Assembly (NCBI GenBank): GCA_000711775.1
Contig: ARYC01000747.1
Span: 31,429-95,428, forward strand
DNA from: Oxytricha trifallax
Taxonomy: Eukaryota > Ciliophora > Spirotrichea > Sporadotrichida > Oxytrichidae
Direction: 5' to 3'
DNA length: 64,000 nt
Shown: in pieces, positions 45,832 through 56,525 of the stretch
Layout of the letters: every line of letters starts with the position of its first letter
Position numbering within the stretch: position 1 is the stretch's first letter
Notes under the pieces: model-generated
Seen by the model: the letters and a program-made list of their open reading frames with translations, nothing else
What the model was told of the DNA's origin: nothing
The model's database searches: none
Made by a program: the position numbers and the translations under genes

Positions 45832-47280
45832 ATGGCGTCCAACTTAAATCGTAAGGCAGTTTCTCTTGGAACAGGTCAATCATTACTCAACTTTGGCTCC
45901 TCCAAGAAACCAGAAGTAATTTATATTGAAAAGGAGGTTGAGCTAAGAGCTCTAGAGTTTGAAGCTGAGGTCTTTAAAATATAAGTTTAAAACAAGAAGT
46001 AGAGTGCAGAGATAGGAGTTTAAATATAAGTTGAATTGGTTGAGGAAGATAAGGAACAGCAACCAATTGAAAAAATTAAAACATTTTAATGTGAAGACTG
46101 CTAAAATTTCTTCTCAACTGAGTCGAGCTTGAAGAGGCACATTAAAGAAGTACATTCTGGCAAAGCCAAGATCTATTTTAAACATGACAAAGTGGATGGA
46201 AGGTACCAATGCACAACATGCATGAAGTCTTATACTCACTCAGCCAAAGTAAAGAGGCATATGCAAAAGCACCACTTAAGTGAATTCCTAATTAAAGATA
46301 AAGAAACTTAAAAGCTTATACCTGCTAAAAGAAAAAATAACTCTCTTGAGTCATAAAGAGAACAGGAGGAAAGGCTCAAGAGGCAGAAGCGTTTTGAATC
46401 AATGAATCAGCCAGCAAATGGTACTCTTATAGCATGTCTTTAAGAGAGAGCTATGTATATACCTGCATTGAATGCAATTGATATTGAAAGATGTATTGAA
46501 AATTACTTGCATTTTGACTTACCAAACAAGGCTAAGCTGATAGTGGTTGATGAGTATGCTTACAAAGTATATCCTTTCAAGTATCTCATTAAAAATGAGC
46601 AGTATCAAAATGAATTTGCAAATGAATACATAATACTGAGGGAGGCTTAGAAAAAATAGTTTAAGAACTTGCTTAGACTTGATGGAGTTATTCTTGGGCA
46701 TGGCTTTGTTGCATTAAGACTGAAAAAGTTTGAAATGACTTTAAGAGAGTATCTCTATCATAATAGATACCCAGATGATTTAAATGAGATACTGTCAGAA
46801 ATGATTAAGGGTGTTTAAGAGCTCCATGAACTTGGGTATGTACATAGAGATTTGAAGCCTGAAAATGTTATGTTAAATCTCTGTCCTTTAGAAATTGTAG
46901 TCATTGATTTCAATAGAGCAATAAGATAAGAAATTGTGACTTTGGCTAAGGTGCTTGGCACTCCAGGATACTTTCCAATCAGGGAGAAGTGGACTAATGG
47001 CTCTGTTTAATGGGATGTATGGGCAGTTGCTGCCATAATCTTTGAGTGCGATATGGAAAATATGTCTTACTTTGGAACAAAGCACGAAAAATAATCAATA
47101 AGTTTGGCTTCTAAACATATACAACAGGAAGATGTCTGCAATGAAATTAAGAAGCTTGTAGAGATGATAATCGTGAGAGCTCCAGCTTATCCAAGATAAT
47201 CGCTAGAAGACATACATGAAGCACTCAAGAGAGCTAGATTCAAGAGGTACCACAAAGATAAGCAGATAAAATTTGTTTGA
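45832..47280 (+). CDS. TBE-2 57-kDa zinc-finger/kinase protein, intact
   Basis: 482 codons with no internal TGA. Two C2H2 fingers lie at about residues 85-108 (CEDC...HIKEVH) and 125-149 (CTTC...HMQKHH). A protein-kinase-like domain follows, with the catalytic loop VHRDLKPEN at 337-345 and the metal site IDFN at 358-361 (Asn for the usual Gly). GTPGYFP, then WDVWAV, complete the C-lobe. The glycine-rich loop is not obvious, so the N-lobe is divergent. TBEs are known to encode such a protein; its role in transposition or excision is not settled. It is the only fully open gene of its element. Confidence 0.95.
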
Positions 47281-47990
47281 ATTAAATACAATAATACTCA
47301 TTAAATATTCATTAAATTCACAAAAAACCTGCGTTTTCTCTACTAACCCCAATAAGACCCCAACAATACCCTACAAATCAAAGCACTTATAAACCTCACT
47401 AAGGGGTTTTGGGGTTTTGAATGAGTTAAGGGAAATTATTAATAAACATAGATGAAAGTAGCTTGCAAAATCAGTCATACCTAAGAAAATCATGGAGCTT
47501 AAAAGGAGTAAGAAACTATAATGACAAATTGGTTAGAATGTTCAATGTCAACATAATAGCTGCTGCATTCAGCGATGGCTGATTAGCATATAGTATAAAT
47601 GTTGGAAAAAATAATAGTTCAACTTTTATATTCTTCATCCTCTAGTTAATCCAATACCTCGACAATGAAACTCCTAATTGGAGGGAAAAAGTAATTCTAA
47701 TTTTGGATAATGCAACATTTCACAAAAGTGTGATTGTTTTGTAAAAGTTCAGGCTGTACAATCTTACAGTCATGTATCTCGGTCCTTATTAGTTCAATCT
47801 AGCTCCTGTAGAAAAAGTCTTTGCAATTATCAAGAAAAACTCAATTTAATCTACAGGTTCATTCTCTAGAGAGGAATATATTTGCTATTTAATGAATTAA
47901 ATCTAATCAAAAGATTTCACATGGATTAAGCACTGCTTTTATAGCTGCTTAAATTTTGCTTCCGCTGCACTTCATTTATTAGAGTATTGA

Positions 47991-48602
47991 ATTTAATTCT
48001 GATTAAGTTTATACTCTAAACTAATTCTTCGACTTAATTTCAACTAACTAATAATTATAAGAAATTAATTAGAAAAACTTAATTAACTTATTATTTTCAA
48101 TCAATTAGGTTTAATTTAAATTTTATATAAATAAACAGAATATAACAATTAGAAAATTATATTTTACTTTTCTTTGTTCTTTCTACTTTTCAAAGATTTA
48201 TGATTATTAAAATTTTATTAATCTCAAATTTTTCACTAGGTTTTTTCAATAACTTTGATCTTTAGTTGATAGGGTTTAAAGCCTTCTATACAATTAATAC
48301 TAATTGACCAAAGTTAAATATAAAACTTTTAATTGATTCTTTCGTATAAGTTGTTTAATTAGATTAAAATTAGATTTTATTTATATTATATATTTTAATT
48401 AAACTAAAAAAATTAAACATGGAATCGACCTAGAATTTTTAAGGGATCTCCCCATAGTATAAGAATAAAATTGCGACCGAATTTCAGGAATCCCCGTTTT
48501 TATTTTCCGGAATCTCGAAGGAATATTTAAATTGTAAGAATTTATTTTTTATATTGGGGGGGGCTTTGAAATAATACTTATAATAATTATTGATAATAGC
48601 TC
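47991..48602. other. AT-rich spacer with G-rich tail near 48,557
   Basis: Likely right flank of element B, though no G4T4 end is seen. At 48,551-48,600 ATATTGGGGGGGGCTTTG followed by ATAATTATT resembles the 3' end of the 62.8-kb retroelement. Confidence 0.35.
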
Positions 48603-49480
48603 ATGCAAAATAAAAGAGAAATCAAAAAAAGAGAAAAGGTCAAGCAAGGAAGAGACGGCAAATATAAGTGCCCTCACTACAAATCATGCAAAGAAAAGTA
48701 CAAAGGGGACACTCCAAGTGCAGTATCCATCATGTTGCCAAACATCACAAGAAATAATCTGAGATCATCAAATCTGTGAAGCCGTTTATGTGCAGCTGCT
48801 CTAAAAGATATACTAGAAAAGCAGACTTAGTTTTTCATCAAAAACAAAAAGGACATAATGATGCAGAAATTGATGCTTTCCATTGATGTAAGAGATAAGG
48901 AAGAATGGGTTAATCTCAAAAATTGGGCAAAACAAAAGTTTAATGGCTAACTATTTGATGTAATAATGTCAGACCCACCCCACCCAGATACAGGTTTCAA
49001 CTTAGGATACGACACAATGACAGATGAAGAGATAATGTCTGTGCCCATAGAAATGGTACAAGATAGAGGTTTCGTATTTTAAAAGTCAACTAATGCGAAG
49101 AAAAAGTTATGTGAAACTTATTTAAAAGGAAGGGGATACAAAATAGTGACAACAGTGAATTGGCTTAAATCAGATAATGGAGAAGATTTAATTAGTGGAC
49201 TTGGTAGAGTCTTTCAGCATTGCAAAGAAGAGTGTATTGTGGGCATGAAAGGTGACATGGCATATTTAGAAGCAAGATTCAATTTCTAAAAATAAAGAAT
49301 GCCTTCATTGATTTGAGAAGATTAGGGTCTTAAAAGCCAAAAAAGATTTACGAAATGATTGAGGAATTTTGTCCAGGAGGTCACTTTTTAGACGTGTATG
49401 CTAGATGGATTAATAGAAGACCAGGCTGGGTTGGATTTGGACTTGAATCTAAGGAAATGAAAAACTTGGTTCTCAAATGA
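48603..49480 (+). CDS. C2H2 zinc-finger MT-A70 family methyltransferase (DPPH variant)
   Basis: From ATG 48603: a finger-like DGKYKCPHYKSCKEKYKG, then in another frame HHVAKHHKK and a second finger, MCSCSKRYTRKADLVFHQKQ. From 48861 the methyltransferase domain reads VIMSDPPHPDTGFNLGY (DNA 48969), VTTVNWLKSDNGEDL, CKEECIVGMKGD. The C-terminal QKPKKIYEMIEEFCPGGHFL and YARWINRRPGWVGFGLE are typical of MT-A70, one frame over (change near 49,290). The usual DPPW is DPPH, which may weaken activity. Ciliate MT-A70 proteins (MTA1) methylate DNA adenine. Frame changes near 48,725 and 48,890 may be introns or decay. Confidence 0.75.
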
Positions 49481-50093
49481 GTAAGATTTTTCTAAGTCAA
49501 TGCATGAGAAAACTAGATTTATATCTCTAACGAAAGTTAATTTTAATTTAATCTTTTCACTAAATTCTAAAATTCTTAGTTTAACTAGAATAATAATAAA
49601 TTGAAAAATTTAGAATTGCAAAAATTAACAAAATTTAATTTAAATTCTACATTTTTCTTAAATCTCAAAATAAAAGATTTGCAAAAACCATTTTCATTCT
49701 TGCTTCTAAGAGTCTTGAAGAAACAGGAAAGATGCAGATTCAGTGATTAGTGGGAATTATAGAAAATAAATATTACATTGCTTCAAAACACACTTAAAAA
49801 CACACACTTTATGAAATTGGTCATGGACATTTTTTTACAAATTTACACTTCTCTACATTTAATCCAGGACAAATTTTGAAAATTTGAAATAATATAATTA
49901 ATATTTAATTTTTAATTCTCTTTAAGACTTGACATTTTGAAGGTCTTATGGAAAATTAGAAATAGCAGTTTTTGAAATTAAAGAAAATAAAATTTACCAA
50001 AAGTTCATTTGAAAATTCAAAAAATTTATATGTTTAATTTGTTTTTTCACAATATTTTTTTACTTGTACTCTGCTCATAAAACGTTCTTTTTG
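49481..50093. other. AT-rich DNA, no gene
   Basis: Nothing supported between the methyltransferase and the MITE. Confidence 0.5.
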
Positions 50094-50356
50094 TAAAACC
50101 CCGTTAGTCAATTAAGAATGAAGATTGGGGATTAAGAATAATGAAATTAAGAATTAATTATTATTGGCTGAAATTAAATATAATCAGGCTAAAAACAAAT
50201 TTGCACCCTGATTGGTTTATTTAATAGAGACAATTAATCGAGCCAATGGCTTTAATAATTAGCCAAAACATTAATAATTTACGCAATAATAATTAATTCT
50301 TAATTTCATTATTCTTAATCCCCAATCTTTATTCTTAATTGACTAACGGGGTTTTA
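50094..50356. mobile_element. MITE copy 2, about 263 bp
   Basis: Terminal inverted repeats of about 75 bp start TAAAACCCCGTTAGTCAATT. TA lies at both outer edges, compatible with a TA target. Shares terminal CCCC-plus-TCAATTAAGA and inner ATTAAATATAAT with the copy at 33.3 kb. No coding capacity. Confidence 0.8.
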
Positions 50357-51640
50357 TATATTTCAGCAAGCTTGATTATTTTTCGTTCATTTATAAATCA
50401 AATTTTCTTTTTCATTTTAAATTACCATTATTTATTAATATATATTATTTCAAAGCATTAACTCTCTATAATTTTTTCTTTTTTTAAATTTTTTAATATC
50501 TCTCTTAGTTAAATCTACCACAGCTCACGTATATTTTTTTCTTATTTTCCTTGAATTTATTGGTACTTCACCAAAACTTATTATATATTTTTTAATTAAT
50601 TCCTTATTATGTATTTTTTAGTTCATTATTAATTATCAAAATGGCTTTTGAAAATCTCCCACAAAATAAATAGTTGATAAATGCTACATAATTTCATAAT
50701 ACGTTCGATGAGTTTGCCTATAATTTATTTTTTAATTATTTTTTTATTATTTAGTACATAATCTTTCATGATTTGATTACCAAAGCAGTCATATGTTGAT
50801 AAAACTCAATATATTTAAATAAAATTAGAAATTATTCATCAAATTCAGTGAAATATTTATATATTATGTTAAAAATATATTTAAAGAATTTTCAAATACT
50901 ATTTTATTCAAATTTTGTTCCTTGAATAATCATAGCACTGGCAATAAATGATTTTTTATTTTGAATATATTTTTTATTATTTTCTACTCGTACCAAAGAA
51001 AAATGAGAAAATTTACATATAAATAAATTCCTTGAACTTTCCAAATTTATTCAACATAAATTACATAGAATTTTTGAGAGTTCGTATAGCTTATTAAATT
51101 GAATTAAACATTTCTCATAATTTAATAATTGAAAAATTTCCCTTTTAGTTTTTATTTTACTTGAAAGATTTATAATTAATCATTATTCTTTAAAAGCTTT
51201 TTTATTTTGAAATATGTATATACACTAATTAGTTTTACTTATTTATTTTTTATTTTCTAATTATAATTTTGTATATACCAGTAATTATTTGTATTGCGTA
51301 TAATTAAAAAAACCTTTAAATTGTTTATTTTATATCTCGATTTATCATTTAATAACTATCATTGATTGATAAGAGTAACTAAATGAAAAAATTATTATTA
51401 TTTGTAGATATTAATTATAATTAGGAGAAAATTAAATTTACACTTTTATTAGTGTATTTTAAGATTTTATTAATTGAACCAATAGTTTTAATAATTAGAC
51501 ACAACTTAAAAGTTCCATTCAACTATATTTTCAAATCTTCAGATGCTAAACATTACCGGATATATTGGTTTTTTTATCTATGCACCAAATCAATGTTTAT
51601 AAGTTGCTGGAATAGAAACATATTGTCCCACCCACTATTA
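50357..51640. other. AT-rich DNA, no gene
   Basis: Nothing supported; small frames here lack protein-like composition. Confidence 0.5.
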
Positions 51641-51689
51641 TATTATTTATGAAAAATAAGTAGGAGACCTTAATATAAAATGAAAAGAA

Positions 51690-51797
51690 ATTAAAAATAA
51701 GTATTAGTATAGATAATTACAGAAATAGAATTCAATAAAAGCTTTATAATCTTTCCAGTATCCTTCATACTTAGCTCCATCTTGCCATACCTGCACT
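51690..51797 (-). pseudogene. MORN gene fragment interrupted by TBE-3
   Basis: Minus strand reads VWQDGAKYEGYWKDYKAF, nearly the same unit as in the 13.1-kb gene, and begins exactly at the TBE-3 left end. The rest of the gene is not recognisable on the far side of TBE-3. Confidence 0.55.
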
Positions 51798-51924
51798 CAA
51801 AACCCCATAACCCTTTTAGTAGTTTGATTGAGTTTTTGATTGATAAAAGTAGACTATTAAGGCATACTTTATTAGGGTTTATGTAGGGGTTTTATGTTTA
51901 AATATTAATAATTTAAGTGAGTAT

Positions 51925-52974
51925 ATGCGAGGTTTGGGGTCAGTTTATGACAGTGAGTATATAAATTTATTGTTTAAGTTGCGATATGGATGCGATGAAT
52001 ATAGTGAATAACTCAAGCCTGTTCTGAATTATACTTCTATATCAAGGCTACTCCATAAATCTCCAGCAACTGTGAGGTCTCGCTGTCTATTAGCATTGAA
52101 TTTTAAGAGATATCATCTTAATTCTAAGCCTAAGAGACCCTGAAAATTTTAGCAGCATCATATTGACTATCTAATTAATGATAAGACTCTTAAATACTGG
52201 GCTCATTTCTCTCTATCCTAGAGGGCTGTGATGCTTCATCGCCAATTTCCTGAGCTTCATATCTCTGCTTAATCGAAAGCGAACATATATAAAAAGAACG
52301 GAATATCTTATAAGACAGTCAATCGGATTAAGAGAGTGATTGACTTTGATGTTCCATTTTATAAGACTAATTTAAATTATATATTCGATTAAATGCAGAG
52401 GTCTTAAGAGCATAATATTAAGTTCATACACGCTGATGAAGCAGTATTTACATTCAATACATTTATATCAAGGTCTTGGTACAAGAGGTATAGTAATATA
52501 GAAGTTTATGACTAAAAGGTTAAGATATAAACTCATGCAATCCTTGGTGGAATCAGTGAAGATAGTGGCCTAGAGACTTATGTTATCCACCCTCGCTCTA
52601 TAAAGACTGAATAATATATTAAGTTCTTACAATAACTCAGAGACAAATACGCTGACTAAGAGATTATTCTGTTCGTTGATAACTTATCAGTTCATAAAAC
52701 TAAAGACTCAAGGAAGGAATATGAAAGGCTAAACATAACACCTGTATTTAATGTTCCTTACAGCCCTTAGTTTAATGGAATTGAATTATATTGGGGGTTA
52801 TTGAAAGGCCACTACAAGAAACTTTTACTCTATCACTTGATGCATGACTTGAAGATAGATACAGTCGATTTTATTAAGAGTGCTGCTAAAAGAGTCAGCG
52901 ATGATAAAGCAAAAGTATGCTCAAGAGAAGGGATAATTTGTGTTTATAAAGAAGTTTTAGATTTAAGCGAATGA
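51925..52974 (+). CDS. TBE-3 42-kDa transposase (one internal TGA)
   Basis: 349 codons from MRGLGSVYDSEYINLL. Catalytic Asp in FIHADEAVFTF, Asp in ILFVDNLSVHKTK, Glu in YSPQFNGIELYW with 34 residues between the last two. The only defect is TGA at 52141-52143 (codon 73), between conserved blocks. The frame is otherwise intact to VLDLSE. It is the best-preserved transposase in the window together with that of TBE-1. Confidence 0.92.
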
Positions 52975-52980
52975 ATAAGT

Positions 52981-53766
52981 TCACATATTAAATAAAGGAT
53001 TTGGCTTCTCTTTCTTTTCTTCCTCTTAAGGCTTGCTTGTGCCCATGTTTCTTCTTTTAATGCCAGCCCCTTCATCTATGTTCATCTCGTCTGGCTTTTA
53101 GAAATCTTAGAAGAGTCTCTTACTAAATTCATGCTTTACTTGAGACTTTCTCTCTCCTGTTTAATTTGCTGCACTCTTTCATCAAGTATATAGCAGTACC
53201 AGGTTTTTCTATAAAGTTAGATGACAAAGCTTACTTGAGATGAAAGGATGCTTTTGAAGTTTCTAGAGCCAGGTGTCACTTATTTTAATACCTTGCTTCT
53301 CTTTTTCTTCAGGAGAGATGCTGTATCGTTTCTTATGAGCTTCTCAAATAACTTCATTTAAGTACTCAGGTTTCAGAATTGTTGCAAGAACACCAAAGAA
53401 GAAGTTTCTCTTTGGCAACTTATTAGAGAGCTGTAGCTTTGATGGAAGGTAGAGAGCTACGTCCGGATCACTCATAGCATCGTCATACAGATTTGTTACA
53501 GAGATTTCAGGGTAGTTAGGTATCTCTATCAACCTAATATCATTAGACTTAGAAGCTTTTTTCTCTTCACTCAGTAAGGCTTTTAAGAATGAGATTTTAG
53601 TTCCCTCTTAAGTTGGCAAAAAGAGTCCAACTATAATGGATTTATTAATCTTAATTAAGAACTTATCTTGCTATACCAAGTATCTATAGAGGTCTTCTTT
53701 ACTTCGAAATTTCCCTATTAAATCTTGAGATTAAATTCTCTTCATTGCATCATTCATAGACTCCAT
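52981..53766 (-). CDS. TBE-3 22-kDa ORF, with 26-nt intron
   Basis: ATG 53766 (MESMNDAMKRIQSQDLI). Core: IPNYPEISVTNLYDDAM, PSKLQLSNKLPKRNFFFG, EAHKKRYSISPEEK. GTAAGCTTTGTCATCTAACTTTATAG at 53209-53234 (26 nt) joins KKPGTAIYLMKECSKLN in phase; a one-base shift near 53,135 precedes the conserved tail KRRNMGTSKPQEEEKKEKPN. One TGA at about 53,346 replaces the Glu/Gln found in the other copies. Confidence 0.85.
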
Positions 53767-54283
53767 CTTCCTTCCTCTTTCTATAAATGTTAATGAAATT
53801 CAAAATTATAGATATCCATTCTATCCTTGAAAAGATATACGGAGAAGCATTGAATAGCCTGCTCCAAGTTTCACAGATTGATTTACATTTTTATCAATCT
53901 ATCTCCATTAAATTGCTCCTAATAATGTTTAATTATTTTAGGAGGTCCTCCAAATTAAGTTCAAGCTTTATTAGGAGCTAAATTTTAAGGTTAAAATTTA
54001 ATTACGAGCAGATTAAATTAAAAAATGTTTAATAACTTTACCTCCAAATAAAGTTCAAATTTGATTTGGAGGACCTCCTAGAGAAACAAAACTTCATTAG
54101 GAGTATTTTAATTTTCTAAAATGTATAAAATTCTCAAAAAATATGTCAACTTACAGTCTTTTATGGTTAATTTATTTTCTTACCTCTCAGCAAAGAATCT
54201 ACCAGAGTATCTTACACTCTACTATAATAGTTTATCTCTGTAGATTATATCATTATTATAATAAAATATAGCAGCAAACTAAA
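53767..54283. promoter_or_regulatory. TBE-3 bidirectional promoter region with GGAGGNCCTCC palindromes
   Basis: Between divergent genes. GGAGGTCCTCC (53,941) and GGAGGACCTCC (54,070) palindromes plus several CTCCTAAT/ATTAGGAG half-sites lie at 53,915-54,110. No similarity to the TBE-2 array except position and palindromic style. Confidence 0.5.
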
Positions 54284-56364
54284 ATGAGCGCTAATCTTTT
54301 GAGAAGAGCGGCATTACTTGGATCAAATGAATAAAAGTTATCATTCCAGCAACCAAGAAAAGTAGAGACCAGAGACGCTTGTACTCAGTGGGAGCCTACT
54401 TATGACAGCTTTGACCAGTCTAGCTTTGAGATTTAAATATAAGTTAAGTAGGAGGTTATCAAAGAAGCTGTGCAAATTGAGGAGGAGGTTAAACAACCCG
54501 CCATAGAGCATTAATAAATACCAGCCAAAGTTGACTATTTATGCAAAGAATGCAATAAAGTTTTCCCTTACAAGTCAACTTATAAGAGACACTTGAGAGA
54601 TATACACAACGATATGCCAAGGTTATATCTCAAGCATTAAAAGAAAGATGGGAAGTATGTCTGTGAGTTCTGTGAGAAGCCATATTCTCTTACAAGAGAC
54701 CTCAAAGTTCACTTGAAGAAAAAGCACAGTTAAAGTTTTGTCTTTATTCATGAACCTACAGGGAATAGATTCCTCTAAAAGAGAAGATCAAGAAATCCAG
54801 TGGAGTCTCTTAGAGTTGAAGTCTAGAAGTAAGTAAAAATGAAGAAAGCAGTCAAGAACTTTCCAGTCTCTGAGATCAATAAAATCATGGTTAAAATAGA
54901 GGCAATGAAGATTCCTATATTAAAAATCATTGACTTAGATTCTTGCCTATAAATCTATCTCACTCTTGAAGATAAAACAGAGAAAATAGTCATTACTGAT
55001 GACTAATATGCCTTTAAGATATATCCTTTCAATTATTTCCTTGCTGATGACAAGTTCCAAATGGAATTTGCTAATGAGTATATGGTCTTTAAAAGGCAAA
55101 GTTAAATGAGTTCAGGCATATCTTCTAGCTTGATGCTATTTTACTTGGTAAAGATCATGTAGCCTTCAGGCTTCCTTTACTTGAAATGAACTTATAGAGA
55201 ATTCTTGGCTATGGGATCAAACACGCCCCCCCCCATAATGTATATTTTTCTTTTTGTAGTCTGATAGAGTTTTTGACGCTGAGTAATAGTAGCTAATGAA
55301 CTACTAGTGTGCGATCAATAGTTTTCGAGATATGGCCCCATATAAGTTCACATTTTATATATAAAAATATAGTGAAAATTAGAAAAATATTTCCAATTTT
55401 TCATAAAAATCTAATTTTTGCTTAAAATACCAATTTAGAGGATTTAATGAAAATTTAAAGAATTTATTTAATTTATCAAAATAATATCATAATAAATTAT
55501 TTTACAATATGGCAATAAAATTAACGTCCAAATAATTTATTATGATATTATTTTGATAAATTAAATAAATTCTTTAAATTTTCATTAAATCCTCTAAATT
55601 GGTATTTTAAGCAAAAATTAGATTTTTATGAAAAATTGGAAATATTTTTCTAATTTTTACTATATTTTTATATATAAAATGTGAACTTATATGGGGCCAT
55701 ATCTCGAAAACTATTGATCGCACACAGCAGTAGTAGTTCATTTAGCTACTATTACTCAGCGTCAAAAACTCTATCAGACTACAAAAAGAAAAATATACAT
55801 TATGGGGGGGGCGTGTTTGATCCCATAGCCGAATTCTTATCTGACAATAGATGTCTTAGATAAATTAGCTAGATAGTATAGCAGATAGTTGAGGGGATAG
55901 AAGAGCTTCACAAGCTAGGTTATGTTCATAGAGACTTAAACCCAGAGAACATCATGATGAACTTTAAGCCTCTTAGAGTTTATATTATTGACTTCAACAG
56001 AGCTCAAAGAGTGCAAGCCTCTGCATAAGGAAATGTATACGGCACTCCTGGATATTTCCCAGAGAGAGAGGATTGGAGAGATGGAGACACATAATGGGAT
56101 ATCTGGGCTCTAGCAGTAATAATAATAGAGAGCGACATGCCAAGAAACGATTACTTTAGCTGCAAGGGTGAGAGAGATTCTAAGCAGATAATCAAAAAAT
56201 ATCTCGATAAAAATAAAATAAATGGAGGTCTCAGAGAACTTGCATACTCAACTAATATAAAGCCAAGCTAAGAGAATTAACAAACAATAGAAACAATCAA
56301 ACATCAACTTAGAAAGATAAAATTCAGAGAACCGCCACATGACTCTAAGCTTATGTTTGTGTGA
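54284..56364 (+). pseudogene. TBE-3 57-kDa zinc-finger/kinase gene, split by foldback
   Basis: From MSANLLRRAALLGSNEQKLS: two C2H2 fingers (CKECNKVFPYKSTYKRHLRD; CEFCEKPYSLTRDLKVH), a linker and the start of the kinase-like domain, with one frame change near 55,100. The foldback (55207-55830) cuts the domain. After it: GIEELHKLGYVHRDLNPEN (HRDLKPEN with Lys changed to Asn), YIIDFNRAQ, GTPGYFPERE, WDIWALAV, to TGA 56362. Removing the insertion does not by itself restore phase, so additional small changes exist. Confidence 0.9.
55207..55830. mobile_element. 624-bp foldback (MITE-like) element with 8-bp target duplication
   Basis: Almost the whole element is an inverted repeat: arms of about 295 bp starting GGCTATGGGATCAAACACGC, spacer about 55,501-55,528. 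It is flanked by GAATTCTT at 55199-55206 and 55831-55838. An 8-bp duplication is typical of hAT, Merlin or P-type elements; the superfamily cannot be fixed without a transposase. No coding capacity. Confidence 0.93.
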
Positions 56365-56525
56365 AATATTTTAAAAATTCGCTTGTTATACTCACTTAAA
56401 ATACTAATATTTAAACATTAAACCCCTACATAAACCCTATTAAAACCCTAATAAAGTATGCACTAATTGTCTACTTTTATCAATCAAAAACTCAATCAAA
56501 CTACTGAAAGGGTTTTGGGGTTTTG

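Larger units (their letters stand above)
43316..47419. mobile_element. TBE-2: full-length telomere-bearing element
   Basis: 4,104 bp. The right end is GGGGTTTTGGGGTTTTG (47403-47419). The left end has the same subterminal inverted repeat (about 70 bp, CTTAGTGAGGTTTATAAGTG) but its telomeric part is eroded to CAAACCAACCC. It contains transposase (plus), 22-kDa (minus) and 57-kDa (plus). It interrupts the element B transposase. The flanking trinucleotides (CAT left, AAT right) do not form a clean ANT target duplication. Confidence 0.95.
42239..47990 (+). pseudogene. Element B transposase (DD34E), split by TBE-2
   Basis: The N-terminal part runs 42239-43315: MILLQRNHFAAKLKNYY, several frame changes, then RYQVSVSSSIIRKILKLNGM and a helix-turn-helix-like stretch up to the TBE-2 edge. 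The C-terminal part resumes at 47420: NIDESSLQNQSYLRKSW (first Asp, 47451), VILILDNATFHKS (second Asp), YQFNLAPVEKVF (Glu, 34 residues on), ending ASAALHLLEY at TGA 47988. All three catalytic residues are intact. One in-frame TGA lies at 47580. Together the two parts align with the whole element A transposase. Confidence 0.85.
51798..56525. mobile_element. TBE-3: full-length telomere-bearing element with inserted foldback
   Basis: 4,728 bp; subtracting the 624-bp insertion and its duplicated target leaves 4,096 bp, the TBE norm. The left end is CAAAACCCCATAACCC, the right ends GGGTTTTGGGGTTTTG. The subterminal inverted repeat (AGTAGTTTGATTGAGTTTTT) differs from TBE-1 and TBE-2, so it is another subfamily. 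Flanking trinucleotides ACT and ATT both fit the ANT target but are not identical. Gene order as in TBE-2. Confidence 0.95.

Noticed and set aside
55681-55863. Plus-strand 60-codon frame across the foldback edge
   Set aside because: Lies mainly in the inverted-repeat arm and runs over the insertion boundary; no conservation.
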